A DNA stretch of 43,311 nucleotides from Bacillus sp. FJAT-45037 (GTDB lineage: Bacteria; Bacillota; Bacilli; Bacillales; Bacillaceae_D): the NCBI RefSeq assembly GCF_002797325.1, contig NZ_KZ454938.1, positions 1-43,311 of the forward strand, in the 5' to 3' direction. Below are positions 17,117-28,184 of this stretch, piece after piece. Positions within the stretch are counted from its first letter, which is position 1, and each line of letters begins with the position of its first letter. Below the pieces are notes generated by a model, which saw nothing but the letters and a program-made list of their open reading frames with translations, did no database searches and was not told the DNA's origin. The position numbers and the translations under genes were made by a program.

Positions 17117-17608
17117 ATGAAGTGGTATATAAGCTTGCTAGTAGGGCTGTTTATAATTAGTTTGGTTGCTTGTAGTCAACCGACAAAGAGTTCTACGAAT
17201 CAGATGAATTCATTCCCAATTGAAGCGGTGGCATCGATACAGATGGCGGAAAAAATGACGGTGTATCTGTGGGAAGATGAGAATGATTTGATGCCCTTAA
17301 TCTCGCATGATGAAACACCTGAGCTAACAAAGGCTCATAAGGAATTATTGCATCTACTCATTCAAGATGATGACCAAACTCATTTATACGAAGAGTTTGA
17401 AGTCAATCATCAAGATTTGCAAGAAGTAGAACTGATTGTAATGGGGGAGAGATCATTTGATGATTCTCCGATCTTTAAACTTGATGACGGTCTTTTTAAG
17501 CGTACGTTAGCAGTTCATTCTCTTCGGAGTCAAACGGATTACTTTAAGCGATATATCCAACCAGAGAACCTGTCTAATAACAGCGGAGGCCGTGCGATTG
17601 ATTTATAA
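17117..17608 (+). CDS. Small lipoprotein, unknown function
   Basis: 163 residues. Signal peptide with lipobox LVAC; the lipid-carrying cysteine is C19. The mature part is acidic (for example DDDQTHLYEEFEVNHQDLQE), has no cysteine and no repeat, and is not a family I recognise. It should sit on the outer face of the cytoplasmic membrane. Monocistronic between cydS and the convergent ydiL-ydiK, with ribosome binding site GGAGGGTTGAAGG. Confidence 0.75.
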   Translation: MKWYISLLVGLFIISLVACSQPTKSSTNQMNSFPIEAVASIQMAEKMTVYLWEDENDLMPLISHDETPELTKAHKELLHLLIQDDDQTHLYEEFEVNHQDLQEVELIVMGERSFDDSPIFKLDDGLFKRTLAVHSLRSQTDYFKRYIQPENLSNNSGGRAIDL

Positions 17609-17614
17609 AATTTT

Positions 17615-17645
17615 AAAATCCTTGTGACATGCAAGGGTTTTTTTG
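17615..17645 (+). terminator. Terminator after the lipoprotein gene
   Basis: Stem AAATCCTTG / CAAGGGTTT (G-T pairs) followed by a T tract. Confidence 0.75.
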
Positions 17646-17681
17646 TTTTCTTTTTATGAAGGTTTGCACAGTTTTTCGAAT

Positions 17682-17710
17682 AAAAAAACCATCGTGATTG
17701 TACACGATGG
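17682..17710 (-). terminator. Terminator of ydiL-ydiK (minus strand)
   Basis: Stem CCATCGTG / CACGATGG with loop ATTGTA. On the minus strand it is followed by seven T. Confidence 0.85.
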
Positions 17711-17716
17711 AATTGG

Positions 17717-17932
17717 TTAATCTTCTTTGTTTTGTTTTTTCTTTATTTGTTTGATGACTCGATTAATTCGCCAAAAGCGATAGCTAATCAGAAAATCAAA
17801 TGCAGCAAAGGCAATGATTAGGTAGGCGAAGAAATCCCACCCTGTTTGATTCACTTTTTGAATGGCGATAATGACAATGATTACCCCAAGAAAGAAATAC
17901 ATCATGGCCATTGCTATTGGAGATACCTTCAT
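17717..17932 (-). CDS. ydiK: Small membrane protein YdiK
   Basis: 71 residues from the ATG at 17932, which has GGAGG seven bases upstream and overlaps the ydiL stop as ATGA. Two membrane helices (about 5-24 and 33-50) and a basic tail (RFWRINRVIKQIKKKQNKED). Size, start KVSPIAMAMMYF and place beside ydiL match B. subtilis YdiK, function unknown. Confidence 0.85.
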   Translation of the reverse strand: MKVSPIAMAMMYFFLGVIIVIIAIQKVNQTGWDFFAYLIIAFAAFDFLISYRFWRINRVIKQIKKKQNKED

Positions 17933-18651
17933 AATAATCCTCCAATAATTAAGGATGTTTGCTGCATATCTTCTAGTCGTTCTAACCAATCCTCTAATTG
18001 ATCAGCAAGGAGAACATTGACGATAGAGACGAATAAGTTTAACGCAATATGCGCAATGATCGGAACGAGAATTCGACCTGTTTTCACATAAAGATAAGCA
18101 AAGACAAAGCCCATTGCTGTATAGATCAATAAGTGAGTAAAGTCGAGATGAATCGCGGCGAAAATTAAGGAACTAATAAACCCGGCAATCCAAAAGTTGA
18201 AACGTTTATAGAGTGCACCAAAAATGACTAAACGAAACACAATTTCCTCTAATATTGGTCCAATTACAGCCACAACAATAATTAACCACGGAAAGGCTTG
18301 AGCCATTTCAACAATTTGTTCCGTATTTTCAGATCCAGGTTCAATGCCGAGTACCAGCATTTCAATTAACGCGGCTACATATTGGGCAGCAAAAACCATA
18401 AATACACCGATAATTGACCAACGGACCGCTTCTCCTCGACTCGAACGGCCACGTATTTCATGCCGGTTACGCATATCTGGTCGGAGTAAGAGCAAGATAA
18501 TTATTAGACCTAATGTAAAGCTCGCGATAAGAGAAATTCCTGGAATGATCTCAGGTGAAACTTCCAATTCTCTTAATAAAATCATAATTGGCAAAGCTGA
18601 TACTTGCATTATTGCGTACGTAATAAGAATCCACCAATAACGTTTATTCAA
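17929..18651 (-). CDS. ydiL: CPBP family intramembrane protease YdiL
   Basis: 240 residues from a TTG at 18651 with AAAAGGAG eight bases upstream; an earlier in-frame TTG at 18681 has no ribosome binding site. Multispanning membrane protein of the CAAX-protease/bacteriocin-processing (Abi) family: motif 1 EEIVFR with the catalytic glutamates, motif 2 FAAIHLD, motif 3 IAHIALN. Translationally coupled to ydiK. Substrate unknown. Confidence 0.9.
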   Translation of the reverse strand: MNKRYWWILITYAIMQVSALPIMILLRELEVSPEIIPGISLIASFTLGLIIILLLLRPDMRNRHEIRGRSSRGEAVRWSIIGVFMVFAAQYVAALIEMLVLGIEPGSENTEQIVEMAQAFPWLIIVVAVIGPILEEIVFRLVIFGALYKRFNFWIAGFISSLIFAAIHLDFTHLLIYTAMGFVFAYLYVKTGRILVPIIAHIALNLFVSIVNVLLADQLEDWLERLEDMQQTSLIIGGLL

Positions 18652-18821
18652 TGTGCTAACTCCTTTTTTTAGTTTCTTCAATACATTCGATTCAATTCAT
18701 ATATTTTAACATAGCCTATTTAGAAAAGCAGAAGGAATGCCTCGTTTGAAAGCGAATAGTAGTGATGAACTTGTTTTTCTCTATTCATATGAAAATAAAT
18801 TAAAAAAATAATGCAAATTAC

Positions 18822-18850
18822 TTGCAAAAAGAGAGTGTAATGATTATTAT
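18822..18850 (+). promoter_or_regulatory. SigA promoter of groES-groEL
   Basis: TTGCAA (18822-18827), 17-base spacer, TATTAT (18845-18850), with the CIRCE operator just after the expected start of transcription. Confidence 0.75.
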
Positions 18851-18860
18851 AATAATTGTG

Positions 18861-18887
18861 TTAGCACTCAATGTGACCGAGTGCTAA
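18861..18887. promoter_or_regulatory. CIRCE operator (HrcA binding site)
   Basis: Perfect TTAGCACTC-N9-GAGTGCTAA, the heat-shock operator bound by HrcA, in the groE leader. Confidence 0.98.
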
Positions 18888-18926
18888 TAAAGTATATTAC
18901 ATAGGTCTTGAAGGAGGGTGTTTTCC

Positions 18927-19211
18927 TTGTTAAAGCCATTAGGTGATCGTATTATCATTGAGCAAATTGAATCTGAGGAAAAAACAGCGAGTGGGATTGT
19001 ACTTCCTGACTCTGCTAAAGAAAAGCCGCAAGAAGGTAAGATTGTAGCTGTTGGAACTGGTCGTGTGACAGACAATGGTGAGCGTATTGCGTTAGAAGTA
19101 AAAGAAGGCGATTCAATCATTTTCTCTAAGTATGCTGGTACAGAAGTGAAGTACGGTGGATCTGAATACTTAATTCTTCGTGAAAGCGACATTCTCGCGA
19201 TTATTGGTTAA
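18927..19211 (+). CDS. groES: Co-chaperonin GroES
   Basis: 94 residues from TTG at 18927, which gives the family N-terminus MLKPLGDR and has AAGGAGGGTG six bases upstream. It caps the GroEL ring and cycles with ATP. The mobile loop [20 protein letters not shown] and C-terminal [15 protein letters not shown] are standard. Under CIRCE/HrcA control. Confidence 0.97.
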   Translation: MLKPLGDRIIIEQIESEEKTASGIVLPDSAKEKPQEGKIVAVGTGRVTDNGERIALEVKEGDSIIFSKYAGTEVKYGGSEYLILRESDILAIIG

Positions 19212-19249
19212 TCGTTAATAACATTCGTTTATATACACATATTTTCTAG

Positions 19250-20903
<1,654 letters not shown>

Positions 20904-20943
20904 CTGCCCCTTAAACCCTTGATATGACTGGGTGTTGTAGTAA

Positions 20944-20963
20944 TTTGCTAACAAAATGCTAAC
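20944..20963 (+). repeat. Left arm-type direct repeat pair
   Basis: TTTGCTAAC (20944-20952) and ATGCTAAC (20956-20963), GCTAAC units 11 bases apart, one helical turn. Matches the pair at 29773-29789. Confidence 0.65.
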
Positions 20964-20990
20964 ATTGTTAAAAGTATAGTGCTTATTTTT

Positions 20991-21034
20991 AGAGCTTCTC
21001 AAAGGTGGATAAACCTTTGGGAAGCTTCTTTTTC
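20991..21034 (+). terminator. Terminator after groEL, inside the island
   Basis: Stem GAGCTTCTCAAAGG / CCTTTGGGAAGCTTC followed by TTTTT. It stands in for the groEL terminator displaced to the right end of the island. Confidence 0.85.
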
Positions 21035-21111
21035 ATTTAAATAGTCATTTTGTGATTAGTTTTCTGAATGACTTAATTGAATCAATTTCATAAAGCCCAA
21101 ATCAAAGTGCC

Positions 21112-22580
21112 GATAAAAGCCGAATTTTCTTCTGACACTTTTTAAAACAAGTGATTAAGCAGCTAGGTTGCCCTTATCTTCAGAAGGAGATTTAGCTATA
21201 CGATCACACGCGAGCTTCGCTCCGTTATTAACCAATTGTGTCAAATCAAACTGTACCTTTGCTCGCTTTCCTGTGCAGTAACGAACGTTGTTTAACTGGA
21301 AGAATCCTTTGAGATAAGTGATGACTCGCTCGACGGAACTTCGTTTCTTGTAGATGGTTTTCCATGCTTTTGAACCTCTGGCTGGAGCTGTGTAACGACG
21401 CAAATCAGTGGTAATCTTTACTTTATAACACCTTTTGACACAACGTATCTTCGGCTAGAGGGCAGCCGCTGCACTCTTTCGGACGTGTGTATTTGAGCGT
21501 CTCGTACTTAGAGTCATAACTATCATAACGATAGGGATGTTCTCGAACACAAGTAGGGGCAAAGTACGGATCAAATCCTTCCATCTCAGGTTCATTTCTC
21601 TTGTTGTAGGCAATGACTGATTGAGCACCCATTCGGTAGATTTGTTCATAAATCGCTGGGTAGTCATACCCCGCATCGAGTGTGCCAAAGCCAATTGGGA
21701 GTTTCGATAAACGCTCTTGAACTCCCTTTAATAAAGGGATTGCGGCTTTTCCATCATTTAAGTTTCCAGAAGAAAAGAGCGATTGAAGGATGTATTGACT
21801 TTTGGTTCCAACCGCAAAGTGTCCTTTGTAACCAAACCAAAAGACGTTCTTGCCTTCACTGTTTTTCTTGATGCCCCATTTAGGATCGAGAGGAACAGAA
21901 GATCGTAGTTCAGCTAATGACACGTCAAGCTGATCTTCTATTTTTTTCTCAAAAATCGGAAGCGCAGCTTCTCGCTCAGTCTGTTCTTGAAGCCATTTTT
22001 CCTGCTCCTCTTTGGTTTTTCGCCCACGTTTTTTTGGTGCAGTTTTGGGCTTATCTTTTTTCACTGGTGCTTGATCACGTGCTTCAATATGAGTCGCATC
22101 GATGGCGATCGTGTCATCGGTAATAAACCCTTCTTGAATGGCCTGAAGGATGAGCGCGTCTTGAACACGTTCAAGAACAGGTGATTCTGCTAATTTAGAA
22201 AGCATTCTTGAATACGAAGCTTCGGATGGAATCGCATCAGACAGAAGAAAACCACAATCTAAACGGAACATATAATCATGTTTGAGACGTTTAATCAAAT
22301 CCTTTATCGTTGGAATTCGCTCAAGAATTCTAGCGATAAGAGATTAGAACATCGCTGCATAATTAAGTTGAACAGGCGAGCCGTATAAGGCTTTTTTGGA
22401 AACAACAGCTAGTACAGGATAGATATCAATCGTTGAAAAGACGGCTTCAAATCGGTGGGTAGGTTCTAAATCATATAAATCTTGCAGGTCAAATAGGCTT
22501 CCTTGTCGTATAATAGTCATAAGGGAGTCTTCCTCCAGTCTTTAGTTTGGTTTGGTCACTTAACTAATTCGACTTTTGGG
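21112..22580 (-). mobile_element. Decayed insertion sequence, IS1182-like
   Basis: About 1.4-1.5 kb. Short terminal inverted repeat AAAAGYCGAATT: AAAAGCCGAATT at 21115-21126 and its complement AATTCGACTTTT at 22566-22577. Outer ends and a target duplication could not be fixed by eye. It carries one broken transposase gene. Confidence 0.6.
21155..22520 (-). pseudogene. IS1182-family transposase, broken
   Basis: The ATG is at 22520 (protein begins MTIIRQGSLFDLQDLYDLEP). An in-frame TAA at 22344-22346 interrupts it after 58 codons, and a frameshift near 21425 separates the last part (ITTDLRRYTAPARGSKAWK.. to 21155). The middle has the DDE-type core: DTIAIDATHIEARD, LDAGYDYPAIYEQI, and a cysteine cluster CSGCPLAEDTLC near its end; the last part has the YKKRSSVERVITYLKG motif with the catalytic glutamate. 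Two independent lesions make it non-functional. The region 22521-22744 holds the IS end and no gene. Confidence 0.85.
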
Positions 22581-22744
22581 GAGGTACTCCTTTTTTTGTG
22601 TCTTGAAAACCTTGCGAGACTAAGGGTTCAAATTATGAAATTCGTTCTATTATTTAATAATTATGGGAGAATTAGGAAACATTTCTACCGAGATATCCCT
22701 AGATTTTCAAGCGAAAAGTGTTTAATACTTAGGAGGATAAATTG

Positions 22745-22840
22745 ATGATATATACAATTTCGGAATGTCAATTAGGCATCACTCCATTCTATATACAATT
22801 TAGAATTCCTCTGTTTAGTGGGGGAGGGGAATTCATCTAA
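22745..22840 (+). CDS. Possible 31-residue peptide ORF upstream of the sensor kinase
   Basis: ATG with TTAGGAGGA eight bases upstream. The peptide starts MIYTISECQLGITPF and ends SGGGEFI. It overlaps two near-repeats (TATATACAATTT at 22749-22760 and 22790-22801) and a GAATTC-armed hairpin. Coding is unproven; it may be only a regulatory leader. The stretch 22841-23026 is AT-rich intergenic DNA, presumably the kinase promoter. Confidence 0.3.
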   Translation: MIYTISECQLGITPFYIQFRIPLFSGGGEFI

Positions 22841-23026
22841 AATTGTTCAACACTACTTAATGGTTACATTTATATAGTAAAAAAGTAACATATATGTAAA
22901 CTGATAACGTAAAATTAATACTAAACTACGATATTCGACAGTGTTTGTCATGGTTAGTATATGGTAATTAGGATATAATTATTAATAGTTTCTACTACAT
23001 ATTTAGGGCTATGCGAGGTAAAAATC

Positions 23027-24583
23027 ATGATTTCTACTCCTAAGGACTTACAAAAAATATTACTAGCTTTCCGGTGGATAGTACTATTTACCTTATTTAT
23101 ACTATATGGAAGCACAAGTTTTACTTTAAGCCTACTCATATTTGTATCTATTAACCTACTATGGGCGTTACTTTCTCTTTTTCCTATAAAGATAAAGCAA
23201 CAACATTGGTTTTTACTTTCTATAGTAGATTTGACTGTGAGTATAGGAATAATATTTTATTTAGGTGAACCAGATAACCCATTTATTCTCTACTCGTTTC
23301 TTTCAGTGTTATGGGTAAGTAGCTTTTTTAAGGGGAAATCCATCGTTCAATTCACCACTCTGTTTACAATAACAAGTGCTGTTATGTGGCTATGGTTGTT
23401 TTATATTTCTGGTAGTTTTCAACATCAACACCATTTTTTTTTGAAAGCTATATCTGTTTATGTAGTTTATCTATTAGCTATCTGGATCGTACGAGAAGTT
23501 AAGAAATCATATAAGCGGTGGGGTAGTGTTGGTATATTCATTCGAACGATTGGTAATTTAACGTCGATAAATGAGTTGTCGTTTAAAGCAGAAAGATTAA
23601 TAAAGCAGCTCTTTAATCAAAGCCCAGTGTATGTCTGTTGGTTTAACAATCAATCGAGTGAAGATTGGAGTGTAAGTTATTATAAAAGATTGTTAATTGA
23701 TCAAAAATATGATGAGTATAAAAAAAAGTCACTCGTAAATTTACAAGACTATTTAGGGAATACTCAAAACTTTTTCTTTTTTCCTATTATTTCTAAAAAC
23801 GAAAAGAGAAATACAGGTGCGGTTTTAATATCACTTAAAGATAAAGGACTCATAAAGGGAATACGTCCTATTTATTTACATATCATCTCAGCTAGTATAT
23901 TGAATCAGTGCAAACATATTAAGCTTCAACAAGAAGTAGAAAATTCTATGAAAGAAAATGTTCGAAAAAAAATGGCTCAAGACATGCATGATGGACTTGC
24001 TCAACAATTATTTTTTTTATCGGCACAGCTTTTTCAAGTGAAGAATAAGGTTAATAAGAGTGATGATGATCATTTGAAGATAATGATAGATAAAATGGAA
24101 CAACAAGTGAAACAGTGTCACCTTGAAGTTCGAGATTATATTTCCTATTTAAGGGATGAGCATCAATCTGAGAATATAATTGGTGCTATTGAGCAAATGT
24201 TGAATAGGGTTAAAAAAACGACAGGAATTAACGTTGACTTTCATTGTAGAGGACACGTTGTAGAAGAGATTGTAAATATAGAAGAGGTTATTTATAGGGT
24301 AATTGAAGAAGCGGTTAACAATAGTTTGAAACATGCAACTCCTTCTCATATAGATGTGAATCTCGAAGTGACAATGGTGCAGTGGACAATTAAAGTCAAA
24401 GATAATGGTAAAGGAATGGATCAAAAGATTGTCAGCACGTCAACTAAAGAGAGCTTTGGAATGATTGGCTTATACGAACGAGTTGAAAGTGTAGGAGGCA
24501 ACTTATTTATTCGCTCACAAAAAGGACAAGGGACGGAAATTGTAGCAATAATACCAAGAGGGAGGATACAAGCATTTGTATAA
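23027..24583 (+). CDS. Membrane sensor histidine kinase, NarL/LiaS-type (HisKA_3)
   Basis: 518 residues. Five to six membrane helices in about 10-155, a poorly conserved linker (about 180-300, GAF-like in size), then HisKA_3 with the phospho-acceptor H321 in QDMHDGLAQQL and the HATPase domain (EEAVNNSLKHA, KDNGKGMD, SFGMIGLYERVESVGG). It autophosphorylates and passes phosphate to the regulator that follows, with which it overlaps by 8 bases. Ribosome binding site GAGGT. The DNA is clearly more AT-rich than the surrounding core genes. The signal is unknown. Confidence 0.92.
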   Translation: MISTPKDLQKILLAFRWIVLFTLFILYGSTSFTLSLLIFVSINLLWALLSLFPIKIKQQHWFLLSIVDLTVSIGIIFYLGEPDNPFILYSFLSVLWVSSFFKGKSIVQFTTLFTITSAVMWLWLFYISGSFQHQHHFFLKAISVYVVYLLAIWIVREVKKSYKRWGSVGIFIRTIGNLTSINELSFKAERLIKQLFNQSPVYVCWFNNQSSEDWSVSYYKRLLIDQKYDEYKKKSLVNLQDYLGNTQNFFFFPIISKNEKRNTGAVLISLKDKGLIKGIRPIYLHIISASILNQCKHIKLQQEVENSMKENVRKKMAQDMHDGLAQQLFFLSAQLFQVKNKVNKSDDDHLKIMIDKMEQQVKQCHLEVRDYISYLRDEHQSENIIGAIEQMLNRVKKTTGINVDFHCRGHVVEEIVNIEEVIYRVIEEAVNNSLKHATPSHIDVNLEVTMVQWTIKVKDNGKGMDQKIVSTSTKESFGMIGLYERVESVGGNLFIRSQKGQGTEIVAIIPRGRIQAFV

Positions 24584-25208
24584 TTTAATTATAGCTGACG
24601 ATCACCAAATCGTTCGGGATGGCTTAAAGCTAATAATAGAAAGTCATGGTGATTATAACATCATAGCCGAAGCGAGTAATGGTGATGAACTTCTTTCGAT
24701 GACACTAGAACTAAATCCTGATTTAGTCTTGTCAGATTTAAAAATGCCCGGAAATTCAATAATTACAAACTGCCCCATTATGAAAGAAAATAACCCTAAT
24801 GTTAAGGTAATGGTGTTAACAGCATATGATGATAGTGAAGACATTTATAATGCATTAGATGCTGAAGTTGATGGCTATATCATGAAAGATACGCCTCCAG
24901 AGCAAATATTAACTACAATTCAAATGGTATTGATGGGAATATCATGTTTCCAGCCAAAAGTAAATGCTAGAAAAAATCATGAGAAACAGGAAGAAAAAAA
25001 TGAATTAAATTTAACCCAACGTGAGAAAGAAATCTTCAATAATATTGTAGATAATTTGAGTAATCAGGAAATTGCTGAGAAGCTCTTTATATCAAAAGCA
25101 ACGGTGAAAACTCACGTAAGCAGTATTTTAAGAAAAACTGGACAACCAAATCGCTCTCAGGCCGTTCTTTATGCTATTAAACAGAATTTAGTGAATGTCC
25201 AAATGTAG
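24576..25208 (+). CDS. Response regulator, NarL/FixJ family
   Basis: 210 residues from TTG 24576, with GAGGGAGGATA seven bases upstream. Receiver domain with acidic pair D8-D9 and phospho-acceptor D54 in VLSDLKMPG; LuxR-type helix-turn-helix at about 144-205 (LTQREKEIFNNIVDNLSNQE, then ATVKTHVSSILRKTG). Cognate partner of the overlapping kinase. Likely targets are the genes downstream in the island, an inference from position. Confidence 0.93.
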   Translation: MYNLIIADDHQIVRDGLKLIIESHGDYNIIAEASNGDELLSMTLELNPDLVLSDLKMPGNSIITNCPIMKENNPNVKVMVLTAYDDSEDIYNALDAEVDGYIMKDTPPEQILTTIQMVLMGISCFQPKVNARKNHEKQEEKNELNLTQREKEIFNNIVDNLSNQEIAEKLFISKATVKTHVSSILRKTGQPNRSQAVLYAIKQNLVNVQM

Positions 25209-25219
25209 GGGGCGTTAAT

Positions 25220-26371
25220 ATGGATACGTATGATCAAGGAATGAAAGTTAGAGGAGATCTCATACTAGGCGGATTAGCTTGCCTTATGAGCCTTGGTGTT
25301 CTTTCAAGCATTATTTTATTTACCATGCATAGAACAGAATATGCGTGGACGATGCTGATTGGCTTCACGTTTGCTGGGTTATTTCATTGGGTATTTTTCA
25401 TTCTACATAGACAGTTTAATAAGGAAAAAACTTACTACCAACACTTAACAGCGGGTACCGTCTTTCTTCTCTTTTTTTTAGTTACAGTATACAATCCATT
25501 GAGTTACTCCGAAATGTGGGTTTATTTACTTTTTTATCCAATCATTCTTGGTTTATTGGAAAGCAAAAAAGTATATATTACCTGGAGTACAATTTTTCTT
25601 GCTTTTTACTTTATTTTTTTGTTTTTAGATCCTACTCAAGTTGGTTGGGTAATTGAAAATGCGTTGAGTATCTTAAGTCGCCTCCTCTTCGGTGTAGGAA
25701 GTGTAGTTGTAGGCTATCTAATGGTTATGAATTCTTCAGTAGTTAAGACTATAACTATTCACGATACAGAAACACGAAGTAAAGAGCATGTTGTGTATTT
25801 ATTAAATACATTAGTACCTATTGTAGAAACGAAAACGCAAACGTCGCGTAGTGAGATTGAACAGGCATCAGAGTTAATGAAGAAAATAGTAGCACATTTC
25901 CCTGAAGAGAGAATACATGATTGGGAAATTGAATTATTATCACTTGCTCATTATGTTAGTAGGGTTCAGTGGCCAGATTATTTATTTGAGAAAGGTGACA
26001 AGCTAACAAGTTATGAGTTTAAAGTTGTTCAAGATCATTGCTTACTAGGTGTAAAGCTACTTGGAAACTTTCCTGCTTTTAGTAAAATTAAGGAAGCTTT
26101 TATCAACCATCATGAACGTATTGATGGATCTGGATATCCCTTTAATTTAAAAGAAAAAGATATTTCAACCTTGTCACAAATTTTAGGTATAGTCGAGACA
26201 TTTTTAGCAATGACAAAGCCGAGGGCATATCGCGAAGAGCATTCAATAGAAGCTGTTCTCAAGGAAATTAAAGAAATGAGTGGAAGAACATATAAGAAAA
26301 AAGTTGTAGAAGCGTTAGTAAAAGTACTAGAAACTAAAAGCTCAGTAGAGAGTGAGCGAAATGTAAGTTAA
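25220..26371 (+). CDS. Membrane protein with degenerate HD-GYP-like domain
   Basis: 383 residues. Five to six helices in about 12-170, then a domain at about 195-370 that aligns with HD-GYP phosphodiesterases: HHERIDGSGYPFNLKEKDIS (297-316) and ILGIVETFLAMTKPRAYRE are well kept. The metal-binding dyad, however, reads LAHYVSRVQWPD (H244-Y245) instead of LLHDIGKxxxPD, and the earlier GHSxRV histidine is missing. It is therefore unlikely to cleave cyclic-di-GMP and may bind it or act as a signalling scaffold. It starts 11 bases after the regulator, in the same operon. Confidence 0.82.
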   Translation: MDTYDQGMKVRGDLILGGLACLMSLGVLSSIILFTMHRTEYAWTMLIGFTFAGLFHWVFFILHRQFNKEKTYYQHLTAGTVFLLFFLVTVYNPLSYSEMWVYLLFYPIILGLLESKKVYITWSTIFLAFYFIFLFLDPTQVGWVIENALSILSRLLFGVGSVVVGYLMVMNSSVVKTITIHDTETRSKEHVVYLLNTLVPIVETKTQTSRSEIEQASELMKKIVAHFPEERIHDWEIELLSLAHYVSRVQWPDYLFEKGDKLTSYEFKVVQDHCLLGVKLLGNFPAFSKIKEAFINHHERIDGSGYPFNLKEKDISTLSQILGIVETFLAMTKPRAYREEHSIEAVLKEIKEMSGRTYKKKVVEALVKVLETKSSVESERNVS

Positions 26372-26378
26372 AGAATAC

Positions 26379-26412
26379 GAAGTCACCTCATACTCAAGTA
26401 TGAGGTGACTTC
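26379..26412 (+). terminator. Hairpin after the sensor/HD-GYP operon
   Basis: Perfect 15-base stem, arms GAAGTCACCTCATAC and GTATGAGGTGACTTC, loop TCAA; only a weak T tract follows. Confidence 0.7.
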
Positions 26413-26508
26413 ATTCTCGTTACTAAAGACAATCGTACTGATAGTTGATGCAACTTATAATTTGACTTTGTTATGATAATAGAAATACTTCATTACTGGA
26501 GGAGTCAA

Positions 26509-26697
26509 ATGTATCATAAAACATGTAATCACTGTCAGGAGAAATCGTATAGTAGTTCTGGAAAAGGTACATGGCAATGTCCGTATTGTCAAAATGATAT
26601 GACTTTCCAAAGGGCTATTGCTAATTCTGAACAGCCGGCCTATATTATTCGCTATATCTTATCAAAACTTCAAAAGGAACTCAATCTAAAGACTTAG
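26509..26697 (+). CDS. Small zinc-ribbon-like protein
   Basis: 62 residues from ATG 26509, preceded by GGAGGAG. Two CxxC knuckles, CNHC at 6-9 and CPYC near 24-27, fit a structural zinc ribbon. The rest is polar and ends KLQKELNLKT. No function can be assigned; it stands alone between two terminators in the island. Confidence 0.7.
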   Translation: MYHKTCNHCQEKSYSSSGKGTWQCPYCQNDMTFQRAIANSEQPAYIIRYILSKLQKELNLKT

Positions 26698-26713
26698 TTG
26701 AGTTTCTTTTTTA
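26675..26713 (+). terminator. Terminator after the zinc-ribbon gene
   Basis: Stem AGGAACTCAA / TTGAGTTTCT followed by TTTTT. It overlaps the end of the gene. Confidence 0.8.
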
Positions 26714-26897
26714 TATATTAAGAAGCTAAAAGTTGTAAATCCCTCATCCTTCAGTATGAGAGGGAAACTCCACCTATTAGATACCTAGAATCAAACCAGT
26801 GCATGATACCCATTACCTTAGATTCGTTTTATGATTATACATGTAAAGTAGCAAGCAAGGAAACAACAGAATTCGAAAAGAATTCGGAGGCAATAAA

Positions 26898-27398
26898 ATG
26901 ATCAAAAAAGTATTCGGTTTTATTTTTACTGTGATTGTTCTACTTTTTATCGGAGCTGCTTGGATGCTCCACATACTAAGCGATGACAAGAGTCACAACC
27001 CAGTCTTTGGTTATCAACCTTTAATTATTCTGTCAAATAGTATGATGCCAGAGTTTAAAGCTAGTGACATGATCATCATTAGGGAATCTGAAACCATTAA
27101 GGAAGGTGATATCATAACATTTCGGGCAGATCAAAACTTAGTAACACATAGAGTTATAGATCTGGAAGGTGAATACTTTGAGACAAAGGGTGACAACAAT
27201 GCATACCCAGATGGAGAGCTTGTACATATGTCCTCAGTGTTAGGCGTTCATCAAATGACAATACCTAACTTCGGAAAGATTTCATCGTTTATTGCTTCAC
27301 CCATTGGGATGATCTCATTTGTAATTACACCGTTATTGTTAGTATTTATTATCGAGATTTTCAGAAGGTTATTTCCTTCGACAAATAAAACAAACTAA
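26898..27398 (+). CDS. ER-type signal peptidase I, SipW-like
   Basis: 166 residues. N-terminal membrane anchor (about 5-28) and a C-terminal helix (about 135-158). The catalytic serine is S48 in LSNSMMPEF and the general base is H84 in LVTHRVIDLE, so it is the Ser-His (archaeal/eukaryotic, SipW) type, not Ser-Lys. GDNN at 98-101 provides the aspartate. The residue before the serine is N where SipW has G (LSGSMEP). Placed directly before a TasA/camelysin-like gene, as sipW precedes tasA, so that protein is its likely substrate. Ribosome binding site CGGAGG. Confidence 0.92.
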   Translation: MIKKVFGFIFTVIVLLFIGAAWMLHILSDDKSHNPVFGYQPLIILSNSMMPEFKASDMIIIRESETIKEGDIITFRADQNLVTHRVIDLEGEYFETKGDNNAYPDGELVHMSSVLGVHQMTIPNFGKISSFIASPIGMISFVITPLLLVFIIEIFRRLFPSTNKTN

Positions 27399-27432
27399 AA
27401 AAATTTTAAAACAATATTAGGAGGAATTTAAA

Positions 27433-28126
<694 letters not shown>

Positions 28127-28137
28127 AGATCCAATGA

Positions 28138-28167
28138 AAAGAACCAGTGGAACATCTGGTTCTTTTT
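28138..28167 (+). terminator. Terminator after the TasA-like gene
   Basis: Perfect stem AAAAGAACCAG / CTGGTTCTTTT, loop TGGAACAT. It may attenuate transcription into the next gene. Confidence 0.85.
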
Positions 28168-28184
28168 ACAAAGGGGGGAATAAT

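Noticed and set aside
21155-21403. A separate small gene of 82 codons on the minus strand
   Set aside because: It is the frameshifted C-terminal end of the IS1182-like transposase, with the family's YKKRSSVERV motif.
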